Assembly: GCF_002775205.1 (NCBI RefSeq)
Contig: NC_036445.1
Span: 23,974,953 to 24,038,952, forward strand
Source: Xiphophorus maculatus
Taxonomy: Eukaryota; Chordata; Actinopteri; Cyprinodontiformes; Poeciliidae
Direction: 5' to 3'
DNA: 64,000 bases
Shown: positions 14,181 through 26,927 of the stretch, in pieces
Layout of the letters: each line of letters begins with the position of its first letter
Numbering within the stretch: position 1 is the stretch's first letter
Made by a program: the position numbers and the translations under genes
Notes under the pieces: generated by a model
What the model was told of the DNA's origin: nothing
The model's input: only the letters and a program-made list of their open reading frames with translations
Database searches by the model: none

Positions 14181-15239
14181 CAGCTAGACCTGATCACGCC
14201 GTATAAGACGACCTTTAAATGATCGTATGTTTCCCTAAAATGTTTGCGACGACCCCAAACATGAAGCTCAGGGGGGGTTGTAACAGACGCTGCCTATTCC
14301 TAATATGGTTTGGACCTTGCCGGGAAATGCCACCAGTAGAAATACCCACTAACACCTGCTAGTCACGCTCCGCATTGCTGCTGGTTGGCATGCGTCCAAA
14401 CATCCTCCAAATGTATCTGGAAAATTCTGATGAGGTGCTAAGTATATAATAAAAGTTTGAAATAACACTTTTAAAGTCTGGACATGGTTTTCTTTATCCT
14501 CCTTGGCGATCTCTTTAATATTTGCAGAGGCTATTACCAGCAGATTCATTTCACATGTCAAGTCTGAGCTTTTCACTGAGGACTTGCTAAAGTACACGAC
14601 CAGCATTGTTTAATAAAAAAAATATTTTAAAAAAACCTAAGAAATCCATTTGTTTTCCATTGTTTTTACAGCTCCAAAATACAATGAATGTGCTTGCGGT
14701 ACAGTATGAGGAAAGATTTCATTCATTAGCCAAGACTTTTTTTTTTTCACTGTGTTGATTCAATTCACTGAACGCTCACTTAAAAACCTCAAAAATGAGC
14801 GGTTAGGACTTTACTGAGTGTGAGGCAGGAGCTCGTTTTTCTTTTGCCAATCAGGGGAAAAAAGGGAGCAATCATGCAAATATAGGATATATAGACCAGA
14901 TGTCCTCAAACGACTGACTGGCATCAGAACAATCGTTGTTTGGGGAAAAAAAAAAGCAGAGAGAAAAAAAAACACACACAGATTACTCTCTTCAGATCCT
15001 AAAAACAACTGATTTAGCTGTAAACATATTAATTAGAGTGAAATTTCATAGCTACACCACATAGCTGGTATATTTCATATTTTATTAATAAAACACTTCT
15101 GAAACATTGCATAAAAGAATGGGTTAGGGTTACCTTGCCCTAACTTTCCACTGTAACATGTCACAAGTGTTGCGTGACGACCAATATTGTCATGGCGTGG
15201 AAATGAGCCACACGCTTACAGTAACTGAGAGATAACCCC

Positions 15240-15880
15240 ATACTGCGTAGAAAATGTTGGGCCCATCCGGTGCCCTTTGCTCAAATCTTGCTGCTTTTCT
15301 TTGTGGACAGGATTTGGATCTTCAAACCTTTGAGCTTCTGCGCGACTGATTGCAATGCGACCGGGATGAGGCCCAGCTCCTGTAAGTCTGGGGCTACGGC
15401 TCTCAATTGGAAAAAGCAGGACGGCTCCAGGCCGGCGGTCAGTCTCTGGCTCGAGCTGAAGAGTTCAAGTGTCTTGGGGTGTTTTGTTGACGAGTGATAC
15501 TGGAATTTATTGAGCGACTGGCAGACGGAACGGAGCCTCGTCGACTGTAATGCAGGCGCAGAAAGCTCTCGATTTACTCGTCCGTTCTCGTTCCAGCTCT
15601 TGCTTGTGATCATGAGATTTCAATCACGACTGGAAAAATGAGTTCCCAGATCCAAGCGGGCTGGAGGTTGCTGTCTCTCGTGGGTCGCTGTGTTTAGTGT
15701 GACTGAAAAGGTGAGCTCTGTTCTCTAGGGGTGTCGGTGACCCTCCACATTAAGAGGTGTCAGCCAAATCGACTCAGGTGTCTGATCAGGAAGTTTTCTG
15801 GGTGGGATTTTTTTGGACACGGTCCGCTGACAGGATACACCGAGGTTGACCTCAGAAACACAGCAGTAACAGCTCAGGTA
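15240..15880 (+). mobile_element. Non-LTR retrotransposon relic (reverse transcriptase C-terminal part and 3' end)
   Basis: Broken frames give EEFKCLGV, a methionine-poor RLADG stretch and KLSIYSSVLVPAL, matching the VEEFKYLGV ... KLSIYRSIYVPTLTYGHE region of jockey-like fish LINE ORF2. The following bases (CATTAAGAGGTGTCAGCCAA, then GGTGTCTGATCAGGAAG) keep the expected order. Many frameshifts and stops. Confidence 0.75.
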
Positions 15881-17195
15881 GGTGTAGTAATAATATGAAG
15901 CATCACTACTCTTACTAACTGAATACTCAACCCAATGTGACTCGTTTCACTGAAGAAAGGGCAATGATGTTTTAACCAGAAATGCACCGCACAGACACAG
16001 TTTATGTTAAAGTTAGACTTTTTGTTGCTCTAATATTCTTTCTTGTGAATCTGCTCAGTATATTGACATTTGAAGATAAACACTTGAGTGCACACTTCTG
16101 ATGGCACCTGGATATTGTGCTTGCAGTACATTTAGCAGCACATACCTTAAGTACTTCACTTAGAAGATTAGAAATTGAAATACAAATGTCCTTTGTTGTT
16201 GTTCAGCAGGGAATCGGAGACATGAATAATTAGATAATGGTAAGAGAGTTTTAAAAAAGTCAAAAATGTCTTATTATGTGTGCAGCCTTGTCACTTTCTC
16301 TGTATTTTGACCAAAAAGAAAATAAGCTCTTCCCATATCGGCAAAAAAAAAAGCGATGTGAAACATGATTATTGCCTCTTACCAAATACAGCAATAGCAA
16401 ATAATGTCCTAGTCGTCATAGAGGGAGAAATAGCGTCAACGTTCCCTTTGTTTGTTCAAAGTCTGCTCACCACTAACAACTTAAAATGTGCTTAAAGTTG
16501 TAAAACACTCACCATCATCCATCTCTGGATCCAGCAGCGGCTGTGTCTAAGCCACTCTCCCTCACTCCCAACGTCAAACAAGACTGGAAAGAAATGTAAC
16601 TTTTTTCATGTTTTTAGAACAACTGAAGGTTACATAGTTAGGCAGTCAAACAAAGACATTGCAGGTTGTGTTTCTGCACAGGTGAGCAGTGTGTATATCA
16701 TTTGATTTTAATACAGTAATTTGTTTCTAACATTATTCTTAATATTAATAACATTCAAACGGGTGAAGTAGTTGCAGTTTGTTTGTTTTTAAAGTGAGAC
16801 AAATTACCTTTTTTTTTTTTACCTTAAATTTCTGAAGGGATAATTGATGGCATAGTTATCAACTGTGTAGATCTCTAAACTTTTTTCAAATATTTATTAA
16901 ATCAAGAAAAATTAATGATGAACTTTAACTGCTTCATACTGAAACAAGGAATTTAGTTTTCATAAGCAAATATGTTTGAGTATGAATAATTTCTTTCTAA
17001 CCTTTCTGAACTGGACCTAGAGCCATGTTCTGGTTCAAGGCTCTCTAGAACCAAGACTCTGACAGGTGGGGGGTCAAATATATCAGTGTGCAGAGTTTGC
17101 ATTTCAGCAAGGCACAAACTGTAAGGAAAATGTGCAAGCGAAAAAAAAAGAAAAGATATTCTGGAAACCCCCATAATACAAACTGCACAGTCCAA

Positions 17196-17196
<1 letters not shown>

Positions 17197-17268
<72 letters not shown>

Positions 17269-17275
17269 CACGCAC

Positions 17276-17314
<39 letters not shown>
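17197..17314. repeat. Long (CA)n microsatellite
   Basis: About 118 bp with a few CG steps. ORFs through it are artefacts. Confidence 0.98.
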
Positions 17315-17317
<3 letters not shown>

Positions 17318-18114
17318 GTGCTTAGCCAGTACCTTGGCCGTGTAGACACCTACACACACTAACAAGCTCCTGCTTGCGCACGCTGAAGCTTACACAAACA
17401 CACATTTTATTTATTTGGATTCATAAAACCTCAAAATGTTCAACAAAAGCTATGCAAGATTGAAATATAAAAAAAACAACAAACTTTTCATCATGCAATA
17501 TCTAAACAGCCAGCAAACAAATAAACCCAGCTTTAAACCACCTTCCCGTACACACTACAACTCGTAATATGTTTTCAGGACAAAAAAAAAAAAAACCCGT
17601 TGCATGTGTTGCACCACAGAATCAGAAACACCAGAGCGCAGAGGGTGGTGCTGGAAGGTGGGGGTCATTCTTCACCGTCTTGCACATGCTGGATGTCGGA
17701 GCAACCTGAAGGATCCCACTCGCACAACGCTCAGGATTTCAGAGGAGATAGCAACTCTGCACAATAATAAAAAGTACTTTTGAGGCATCTTAGGCTTGGT
17801 GTTGAGTTAATCAAATGTACTGCTGCAGAAAGGCCTGAAACTGCTTCCAACGCTTTCTTCTTCTTCTTTCAAAGAAAGCCAAAAAATAAATCGATACAGA
17901 ACTGTAAAGAAGCATTTACCCCTTAACAGATTGCGCTTGTTTATCCTTTTTTTTTTGTCACGCTTCGGTTTCTTTTAGATCATCAAACTAAATATTAGAA
18001 AAAAGTAAAATCAAAAGGCACTTTTCGAAATGATCATTTGATTTATTCTGAGAAAACAAGTCATCTGTCCTTTTCTGAAAGTGCAACTTCCCCCTAAACT
18101 GGCAAGTTGTTGTG

Positions 18115-18745
18115 GCACTCTTAATCCGCACCATTAAGCTTTTGTGATAAATGGCAATAGTCATTTTTCATCATTGTAGAGACATTTTGAACCACTTCTC
18201 TAAAGGACTGCTTTATTTCAACCATAATGGAGGGATTGAAAGCAAGTTTTTTTTTTCTTGCAAATATGAGACGGCCTTTGCTTTTCGTCAGCAGACTGTA
18301 TTGCCTAAAAACTCTATATTCAATGCTTTTGGCCAAGTCTGGTGCTTATTGCGTGAATCATGAACACTGACCTTAGCTAAAGTAAACGAGGTCGGCAGCG
18401 CCGCAGATGTTGTTCTTGGATGTTTTCGTGACCTCCTGGATGAGTCAGCCTTGGACTCCTTGAGTAATGTTTGTAGGTGCGCCACTCTGTTCAATACTGG
18501 TGTTTTTATTGGACTCACAAAGCTTTCGAAAAGAAATTTCAATCCTTTCCAGGTCAAAAGGATTTCTATTTCCTATCAGTCTGGAAAGAAAGTTTCCAGG
18601 TTGCACAATGAACGATGTCAGCAACTTTGTTTCTCGTTTGTGTCCGAGTTTCTTTGGATCGCGCATGATGTGTCGGTTTTAGTCTACCTCATGATAGACA
18701 GCCAAGCTTGGATCTGGCTGATGAAACTCAAGAAATTTGGTTAAT
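18115..18745 (+). mobile_element. DNA transposon-type repeat, longer copy
   Basis: Contains AATCATGAACACTGACC, GACCTCCTGGATGAGTC, GGATCGCGCATGATGTGTC in the order of a widespread fish repeat. The copy at 2040-2790 shares the first half. Family name not assigned. Confidence 0.6.
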
Positions 18746-18759
18746 CATTACGTTACATT

Positions 18760-21700
18760 TACACATAGTACTAAGTTGGTGTAGATAGTATCTTCTTTTA
18801 AAGTAAATAAAATCCTTGCTAAAAAGTGCAATTTGTTTTTATTGATGTTAGCTGTCTTTTTGTGATGCTAAAATGAGTTTTGTAATCTGAAATATTTGTG
18901 TGGGAAAAAAAGAGAGAAAAGATCTGTAATTTTTTTTTTTTTGCACACCACCTTATGTCTGAAAGAACTGCAGGTCGACACGAGAAATCTGAACAGATAA
19001 AAGAATGGATTAAATCACCCTTCTAATAAGACGACTTGGAGAGATTTCGCAGCATTATCGTCTTTCTCGCCGAGCAGAATTATAAAACTGAGTTGTAGCA
19101 GCCCTGGGCCGCTCTTCATGCTGTGTGGACGAAAGTCAGTGTTGGTCCTGGCCAGCGCCAAGCCAAAAAGCTGTAAAAACAAGAAGAAGCACTAACTCAA
19201 ATCTGCAAGGTTTATTTGATTTGAGTTCCACACTGTCAGGTTCTGGCGAAGAAGCTGTGGCTGTGCAGCAGAGCAGAGAAGAAAATTAAATAAACTTTCT
19301 TTCAGGCTCCTTTGTATGTTGGCCCGCTGATTTCTCAGTAAAGATAGCTGATTGGAGAATTAGCATTCAAAATATTATTTGGAGAAAAGGTTCGTTTTGC
19401 ACGTAATTATTTTAGTCGGCGCGTCTGGCAGTCATTGGCAAAACCATTTAGCCTTTTCGACTGCCGCAATATAAAATACATGCTGCAAATATAAAGTATC
19501 ATTGCGCTCATTTAAAGGTGCACATGTTTTATGGGTAGCCCTTGCAAAGTTTCTGGTGTTTGTTTTGTGCTTGGTGAAGTCAAGTGTCAGAACTTTCCAT
19601 TCCTTGGCAGCCAATGTTTTTTCCAGTTATGAATGCCAGATTTAGGTGTACTGGTGTTGGTTAGTTTTTGTTTAAGGATGGCCACAGTTACCCGTGATTC
19701 TGACTGAAAACGTTTGTGTTGACTTGTGGTCAAGCAAAACACAGCTACTGAAATAAAAAATAAATAAATACAATTTAAATAGCCTTAAAAAAAATCATTT
19801 TCATTCACCCTGGCTATTTGTACTTCTCAAGTTCCAGGAGTGAAAATGCATGAAAGCAATAGCAAACTTATTCAGGGCACAAATAGAAGATATATAAGTC
19901 TTACATATATACATATATGATTGGGTAATACACTAATGGTTATGAATGGATGCAGTGAGTATGGCTCAAAAACTGGGAGCAACTCTAGTTAGTGTAGTCA
20001 GTAAGGCAGACTTCAAGTTTCAATGTCACATCAACGGGAAGGTGATGTAGAAACATGTGTTTTACAGGGCACATGTGTAAAAATCCAAAATCAATGTTAC
20101 ATTCAAATTCAAACATTCAAAATAAAAAAAAAAATACCTTATTGAGGCAAAGGGAATTTAAACAAAATCTCCAAACAGAACAAATCAAAAGTGGTGTTTG
20201 CTTATGGAAAGTATACGGTAGCTTAAAATGGTGTTTGAAAGAGTTGCTGCAAGCAATGTTTTTACCATCGTGAAAAACACAACCTACTTCTTAAGTTGTT
20301 GAATATGACAATAAATCAGCTTAAAGCTAGCTACATGATCACTAAAGCGTTCTCCAACATTGTCAGAACACGACTCTTCCAAACTCTGCAGAGTTCTAAT
20401 AATTTTCCAACTTTATTAGCTGACTCAAGTGGAAACGCAGCCTAACAGGCAGGCAGGCTTGCGGTTTAGCTCAGTCAACTTTAAAGTGCCTTCACCTGTG
20501 CAGAAAGGACAGGTGTGCGTATGTTAGCAGCTAGAAGTCACCTCACAAGTCCAGTGAGTGGCGATAGGGGTGCCATAGTTTCTGCAGGTCCCAGGGGAGA
20601 AAAACATTAGAGCCCCATGCGTGTACTGTGGCCCTGGCTAACGCACACCCCCATGGATAACACATTCCACTCAGCTAAACAGCCATGAGAGCTGAGGGTT
20701 TGTGATCACTAAGAGTATATGTGCAGCCTGGTATGCAAACAGGCACACATCACGCTTTTTTTTTTCTTCCTTTTTATACACACACACTTACACATAAAGT
20801 ACACGTCTCAATCGAAGCCTCCTAAAGAAGCACGGAGGTGCATCGCTGAAATTCAAACCCCGCATAGACAGCAGCTTTTCTCACTGAGAGGCAGTGGTCT
20901 CTGGAAGCCCTGAAAGAGGGAATTTCTCATGGAAGAGGGTTGATCTGGAGGATGCAGAAACCATGTGAAGCGGGGTCAACCTTTAATAGATTAAAAAAAA
21001 AAGGAACTGACGACTAGTATCGCCAATCCCAATAGGTTTAAATCAGCAACTACTGTTGTTGAAGAAATCCCATCTCAAAATCTCTAAACATATATCATGT
21101 GGAGCAGACAGTTTTAATATTTCTCCATCTCCACGGTTTTCCTCCGATATTTGCGGATATTTCTTTTGGCAGCTCGGCTTTCCTCTCACTTCGCAGTATT
21201 CCTCATTAGAGGGGTGTGAGGGTGTGTGTCCGCGTCTGCTCTGCGGCAGGTTCGCTTTTCGTGGCCAGGTTGTTTCCCCCGCTTCGAGAACACGGTGTTT
21301 CTGATATTGGGTCCTGGTGTCCTGGAGGTGTCCATGGAAAACACAGAACTGGACGAAAAACGCCCCTATAATACATCCTCACAGGTGGCTTGTAATAGGG
21401 TTGCAGAGAAACATTAGCGCTTTATAGCCCTAACAAGAACAGGAGAGGAAATGTGTCACAGCCACCGGGTTTGCCATCTTGGCAGTGTGTGAGTGTGTGT
21501 ACCCGCTTGGCAGTTAAGAGTCATTAAAAAAGGGCGAGAGGAAGACATCGAGCTGCTTTGTGACTCTAATGAAGAACAGCACTGACAACCGCGAGGGCCC
21601 ATTCATACACACCAACAGTGTAAACACCAAACGATACACACATGAGCACATCCAAATACGGTTTATCTTTGGTGTTTTGCTTCCTGCCAGCAACACAGCC

Positions 21701-22990
21701 TTTCCTGTTGGACTAAGTATGATGACCCCGTGAACACACGCAATCAAAAGCTCCACTGTACAGAAACATCGGCGCATGTGTGACGCCTTGGGGTCACACC
21801 CTAGAGCGAACAATGAGATGTGCAAACCACAAAAGTGGATTTCTTTTCTCGGTTTATTTAAAGCAAAGCGTGCGCAGTTGCACTGTGGACGCCATGGGGC
21901 ATGGTGATTAAAAGACCAAATGTGGTCGCAGAGAGCGGGTTGTGGATAGGTGTCGGATAGATGAGGAAGTTGGGCGACAAGGCGTTCAGTCACCCCCTTT
22001 ACTTCCTGGGCCAACAAACCCTCACCACTTCCAGGCGAGCATCCTAAAGAGGATGTTGTGTATTCCAAACTGCTCTGCACTTTCTCAACCACAGCTACAT
22101 CACTTCAAAAGCTTAGCCACTGAACTGTTTATTTATGGGCCGCGCAGCACTGATTGTACGGCAAAACCATTTGTTCGCCGGAATAGTGCTCAGCGCGCGC
22201 ACACTACCTTCTTTGGCTGTTGCTTAATTGCTTTCTTTGCTCAAGGGTGTCATCTAGTGGCCTTAAACACAATGGTTCGACAGAAAAGACGCAAACAACT
22301 TAAAAACAAAACAAAACAAACAAAAAAAAAGAGTTAAACAGCAGATTCTCCCCCTGCTCCTCATGTTGTCTTTGTTCCTGGTTTGAGTTTCACACAGCTG
22401 CATGCGAAGAGACCCGTGGTGATTTGTAGCGCTATAATGACTCTTCCTCCTCCTCACCTCTCCTCCCAGACTATGAGATAACAGTTCTCATCTTACATTG
22501 ATCATCGGCAGCAGAGGCTAAGCGGGGATTTGCCCGTGTCAATGGGGTTGCGCAGAGTTGATCTAAAGGTTGGAGGAGGCAAGGCGTGAATGGGTGGAGG
22601 ATTAGCAGGTGTCCAAGCTCCCCTGGCTGCAGGCAGGTGCACAGCACCTGGGTAACATGTGCTCCTGCGTATTTCCAAAGATTAGAGAGCTCTGACTGCC
22701 AGCTGTGCTCTCTGAAGTTTTTCCCTCTCACCCTCGCACACTTATCACCTCGGCCTCCTGAAGCACATCAATGCTCCCCTTTCTAACGGGCACAGCACAC
22801 ACTTCTGTCAGATTACACGCAAAGCCTTGGCTAATGTTACCGGACAAAAGGTGACTCATCAAGCGCTGTGGATCACTAGCAAACAGATGTGTTCAGCATG
22901 ACTCCATTAGGTCTAATAAGAACATTGTGATAGATACACTGCTGTGTTTTGAGTGGCCTTTGAGTGGAACATTAATCAACAGATCCGATG
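18760..22990. other. Intergenic, no supported gene
   Basis: Contains the longest minus-strand ORF of the left half (21514-22092), without recognisable domains, and mixed-composition stretches that may be regulatory. Confidence 0.4.
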
Positions 22991-23019
22991 TGTTTTTGTT
23001 TGATCATTTTCATGATAAA

Positions 23020-23115
23020 ATGTAATGGTTGTTGCTTGTTTTGATAATTTGAAGCACTTTGAACTGGCTTGTTGCTGAAATGTGCTATACAAATAAACTT
23101 AACTTGACTTGACAC
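23020..23115 (+). mobile_element. 3' end of an L2-like LINE
   Basis: GAAGCACTTTGAACTGGCTT, then GAAATGTGCTATACAAATAA and a short ACTTG repeat tail, the typical 3' end of fish L2-type elements. Confidence 0.6.
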
Positions 23116-23194
23116 ACAGTTGGGAAAGAAACTCTGCCAACCTGAATTTCCAATGACGGAAAATTAAAGTTTAATCCTATGAAAGCAACCTGGG

Positions 23195-23385
23195 ACTACG
23201 ATTATGGAAGAATCTGAAAGAAAACCTGTTAGAAGCTGCGAAAGATTTGAAACAACAGCAGAGGTTGACCTCCCAGCGAGACAATGACACTTAGCATACA
23301 GCCAGACCTGCGAAGGAACGGTTTGGACATATTCGTGTGTCACAATGGCCCAGTCAAAGTCCAAACTTTAATCTGATTAGGGCGT
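23195..23385 (+). mobile_element. DNA transposon relic, transposase part
   Basis: AGACAATGACACTTAGCATA, then CAGCCAGACCTGCGAAGGAA and AATGGCCCAGTCAAAGTCC, matches in order a fish element also seen at 13630-14180. Coding frame is broken. Confidence 0.65.
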
Positions 23386-23399
23386 TTTCCCGTCTTGTA

Positions 23400-26300
23400 T
23401 TTTCAGTTTTCCAGTTGAATAACACAGAATTTACTTAGAATTTTACGTCACATTAAAGATGGCAAAAATCATTAAAGGATATATTTTGGTCTCAATTTCA
23501 CTTTATGGTGCACCAGCCGACTCAGCATGTTAAGGGTGACTGTCAGACCGAGGGGAGTTTAATCAGAAATCATCGTTCCATAACAGTGGCCATCTCCTCC
23601 TATGGGGAGTTCCCCTTTGAGAAAAGGAGGAAAGATCAGAGGTGAAGGAGAAACCTGGAGGTGGGACGGTGCAGAGTAATGCAGGACTGCTTAGAAAACG
23701 AGAACTGAACACAGTTCCCGTAAGACGTTTACACACACTCATCACTGACATCAATGCTCTATTAATTTTAAGCTTTTGAGGTACCACTCGTTTTTACATT
23801 TTGTTCTAAAAAGCAATACCATACACAACTCCGGTGATACGTAAGGACAACGCTTAAGTTTGGATTTATTGTGGATTCTCTCCAAACCACTATGATTTAT
23901 TCCACTCATTTTACATGGCAGAATGGTTCTAAGACAAACATCCTCACTGATTTAAAAAAAAAAAAAACAGCCAATGGGTGTACGGATTTGAATTTATTGT
24001 GTATTTTCTCTAATCCAAAAAGGTCCAAATGATATACACAGGCTCAAGTAGATGGTACACATAAACTCTGACTAACAGCACCAAAGAAGTTTCCAGAAAA
24101 ACCAATGGATTTTTGTGGCCATAAACAAAGTCCGAGCAGAAATACGACTGGATATTTGACCACTCCTGTTAGAAACGGTGGAGCTAATTTAAACTAGTGG
24201 TTTCCTGGCTTTTAAGTGAAGTCTACAAATCATCCATAGGGTTGAGGACCTCCATATTTTATCCATTCCAAACCAGTTCTGACATGTGTTTGGATCATTT
24301 TTCTCTTTGTGCCAAAGTTTCAGCCGTTTAGCTGTTCATTTGAGGTGAAGTTATAAAGAATTTGAAGGTAGCATCTATATCTTATTTACTCAAACCACTT
24401 ACTGCTGTGAACAGTACAAATGGGCGAGAAACAGGCAAAGAGCTTTATGCTACCGTTACCATGGTTACCAGGTCATACTTTGTTCCTAAGCTTCGAAAGT
24501 CTCACCTGAAGTGATGGAAACATTCCTCTTATCTCTGTGGGTGACCAGTGCAATCACTCTGTAATATAAGCATTTCTGCAGAAGATAAATCCACCCATGC
24601 ATGAAGGTGTCAATTTCAGAGAAAGGACTTCTTTTTTTGGTTGATACCGATTCAGCTCATGTTTATGTAAACCTTGTTAACAAGTTTTGGAAAGACGTTT
24701 GAAACAATTATCTCAAACGCATAAAAATTGGTTTTGAAAAGGACTTTAACGTAACGTAATGCCTCGATACCACTAAGTGGAACGGTCAGTGAAGTTCGGC
24801 TAGTTTGTGGTCCGCCATATTCAGGAGAGCATTTCCACCACCCGTTGGATTCTCACTGGGCAGGTGGGGTTAAACCCAAAACGCCTGAGCTGGCGCCATA
24901 CTGGTGAGACGAAGAACGTAACACCACCAACTTAGCAACTTTTCAGACTCTTCTGGGGAAATTTTTTCAAAAGAAGTAACTAGCCATTTTTCTCTGATGT
25001 CGCTGAAGACGTTGGCGACTAAAGAAAGTGAGTATTGTTCTTAATAAGCAGTGGTTGCAGCGATGGCCGCCGCCCCGGTCCAAAGCAAACGCAGGCAGCT
25101 GAGTCCTGCATGCACAATGCCACTGCCTGTTGATTTCCCTTAAAATCACAGTTTGGAAGTAAATATAAAATATTCTTTGAAATAATTCACTGCTTTCTAT
25201 TTTGGTCTTGTCAAATTGTTAATGAAGACTGTAAATAAAAATGTTTTAAATTATTGTCTTACTGTAACTTTTTGTAGATTTCTAAAGGGTCCTTTGGGTT
25301 AAAAAACCAACGAGACTTAAGAAAACTTAAAAAGTTCATATTTTATTCCAAAACATATTTAATGAGCTTTATGCCCAACTATTGTCACTTCTACAACAGA
25401 ATTTTTGCCCACCATGATCACTATATAAATAGGAAAAGAAAATAACTAAGCTGATAACAGTGCTTATCAACTAAACAAATGGTTAAGGTGTGACTATTAT
25501 GAACAATTTTGGCTTCAAGCTTCTGGATTATCACTGAAAGACATCAAGAAACTGCTTTACTGCAGCTAGTGTCCAGTATAAAACAAAACCAGCTCTTACA
25601 CGAGTATAAACACATTCACAAACAGAATTTCCTCAACGTCTGGACAGCATTACGTGGTGTGTGGAGAGGACCCCGCCTTCCTCCACACATCCCCTCGCCC
25701 TAATTATCGTCTGCATCATTGGAGACTGAGCGCGCTCAAGGACTCGTTTTATCACTAATGTGGCGGCGGCACAAACACAGCACCACTCAACCACAGTGAC
25801 AGGACGACTTTCTTCAACAAGAAATCTACAATGGCAGGACTTATAAGAAGGGCAAAGGAGGCTTTTTTTTATGTAACATTTGATTTTACATGATGATGAT
25901 GATGACGGACAACAAAAGGCCGCTGTGGGAACTATAAGCAGTGTTCACCACAAATGATGGGGAGCTGCGTATCATGTGATGGCGCTTTGAACTCTCCCTA
26001 TGAAGCCGGGAGAAGGAAGCGTAGCGGAAAGGCAGAGGCCCATCCGATAAACAGACAGACGGGGTAATGGAGTCGAAGGCCTGCCTAGTCGCCGTGCAGA
26101 GAGTAATAGGGCGCTGGGCAGCGTATGAACTCCTCCTTATATGGGGGAGTTCTCACTTCTAGCATAGCATTAGCGTGTCTTGCTTTACTTAAAAAAGCGA
26201 TCCCTGGGTGAACTAACTCGAGAGCACAAAGGCTTAACTATGAGATTTCCAAAAAGCTGCCAGCATTTCCAAACCCAGCCTGTTCAATGACTCGCAAAGG

Positions 26301-26790
26301 TTGAAATCTCTAAAAGATAAGACAGAGAAACAGCAACTTTTAGTTCAGTCTTCCTGTTGTTTGTTTAAAGTCCTGCTCTCCCTCGCTCCCACACAGCCTG
26401 AATGTACCGGACTTGTAGCAACAAGACATAGAAAACGTTTGTTTCCTTTCAATTAACGTCTTATATCTCAGTACTTCTTCCAACTTCTTAAACACCTATG
26501 TAGTAGCATCCAGAATGAAGAGCGTTGTTCTTATCACAATCTGGGAACTCCGCGATATGGTTAGTGCACATATTGAAAGAAGATCCAATTTCTGAGTTTC
26601 TGCTTGACTGGTCGCCGAGTGAACGTACATTTTCCCTGTACATCTCTAAACAGATAAGAGATACTGTATTTATTTATGTTAGATCATTTGCAAGATCTTA
26701 GAATTCAATTCTAAGATCTTGATTTTATAATTATAAGCTAGTCATTATATTAAAAAACGTAGATACTTTTTGTCACTTTTTTGACATTTG
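23400..26790. other. Intergenic DNA downstream of TRMT11
   Basis: No exon recognised. 24750-24930 has the look of an old DNA-transposon relic (AAGTGGAACGGTCAGTGAAG, CGCCATACTGGTGAGACG), family unknown. Confidence 0.4.
26691..26721. repeat. Perfect 15-bp inverted repeat, 1-nt centre
   Basis: CAAGATCTTAGAATT on both arms, just beyond TRMT11's 3' end. Confidence 0.9.
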
Positions 26791-26798
26791 TTTGTCCT

Positions 26799-26804
26799 TT
26801 TATT
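26799..26804 (-). terminator. Candidate poly(A) signal of TRMT11
   Basis: AATAAA on the minus strand, about 125 nt beyond the TRMT11 stop codon. A second AATAAA lies further down at 26669-26674. Choice of site is inference. Confidence 0.4.
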
Positions 26805-26927
26805 AGCAAAGTAGTACAAATAATAGCAACATTATTAAGATCAAAGATAGCCAAAATTTAAAAGCCTTTTTTTTTGTGTGGAAAAACTCAAAAAAGATTC
26901 CTTGCTATTAGTAGGGCCTTTGTGTCT

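Noticed and set aside
17045-17365. ORFs through the (CA)n tract
   Set aside because: Histidine-threonine or cysteine-valine repeats are simple translations of the microsatellite.
21514-22092. 192-codon minus-strand ORF
   Set aside because: Longest ORF of the left region but no domain, no splice partner, odd composition with no periodic pattern, and overlapping ORFs on the other strand; likely chance.
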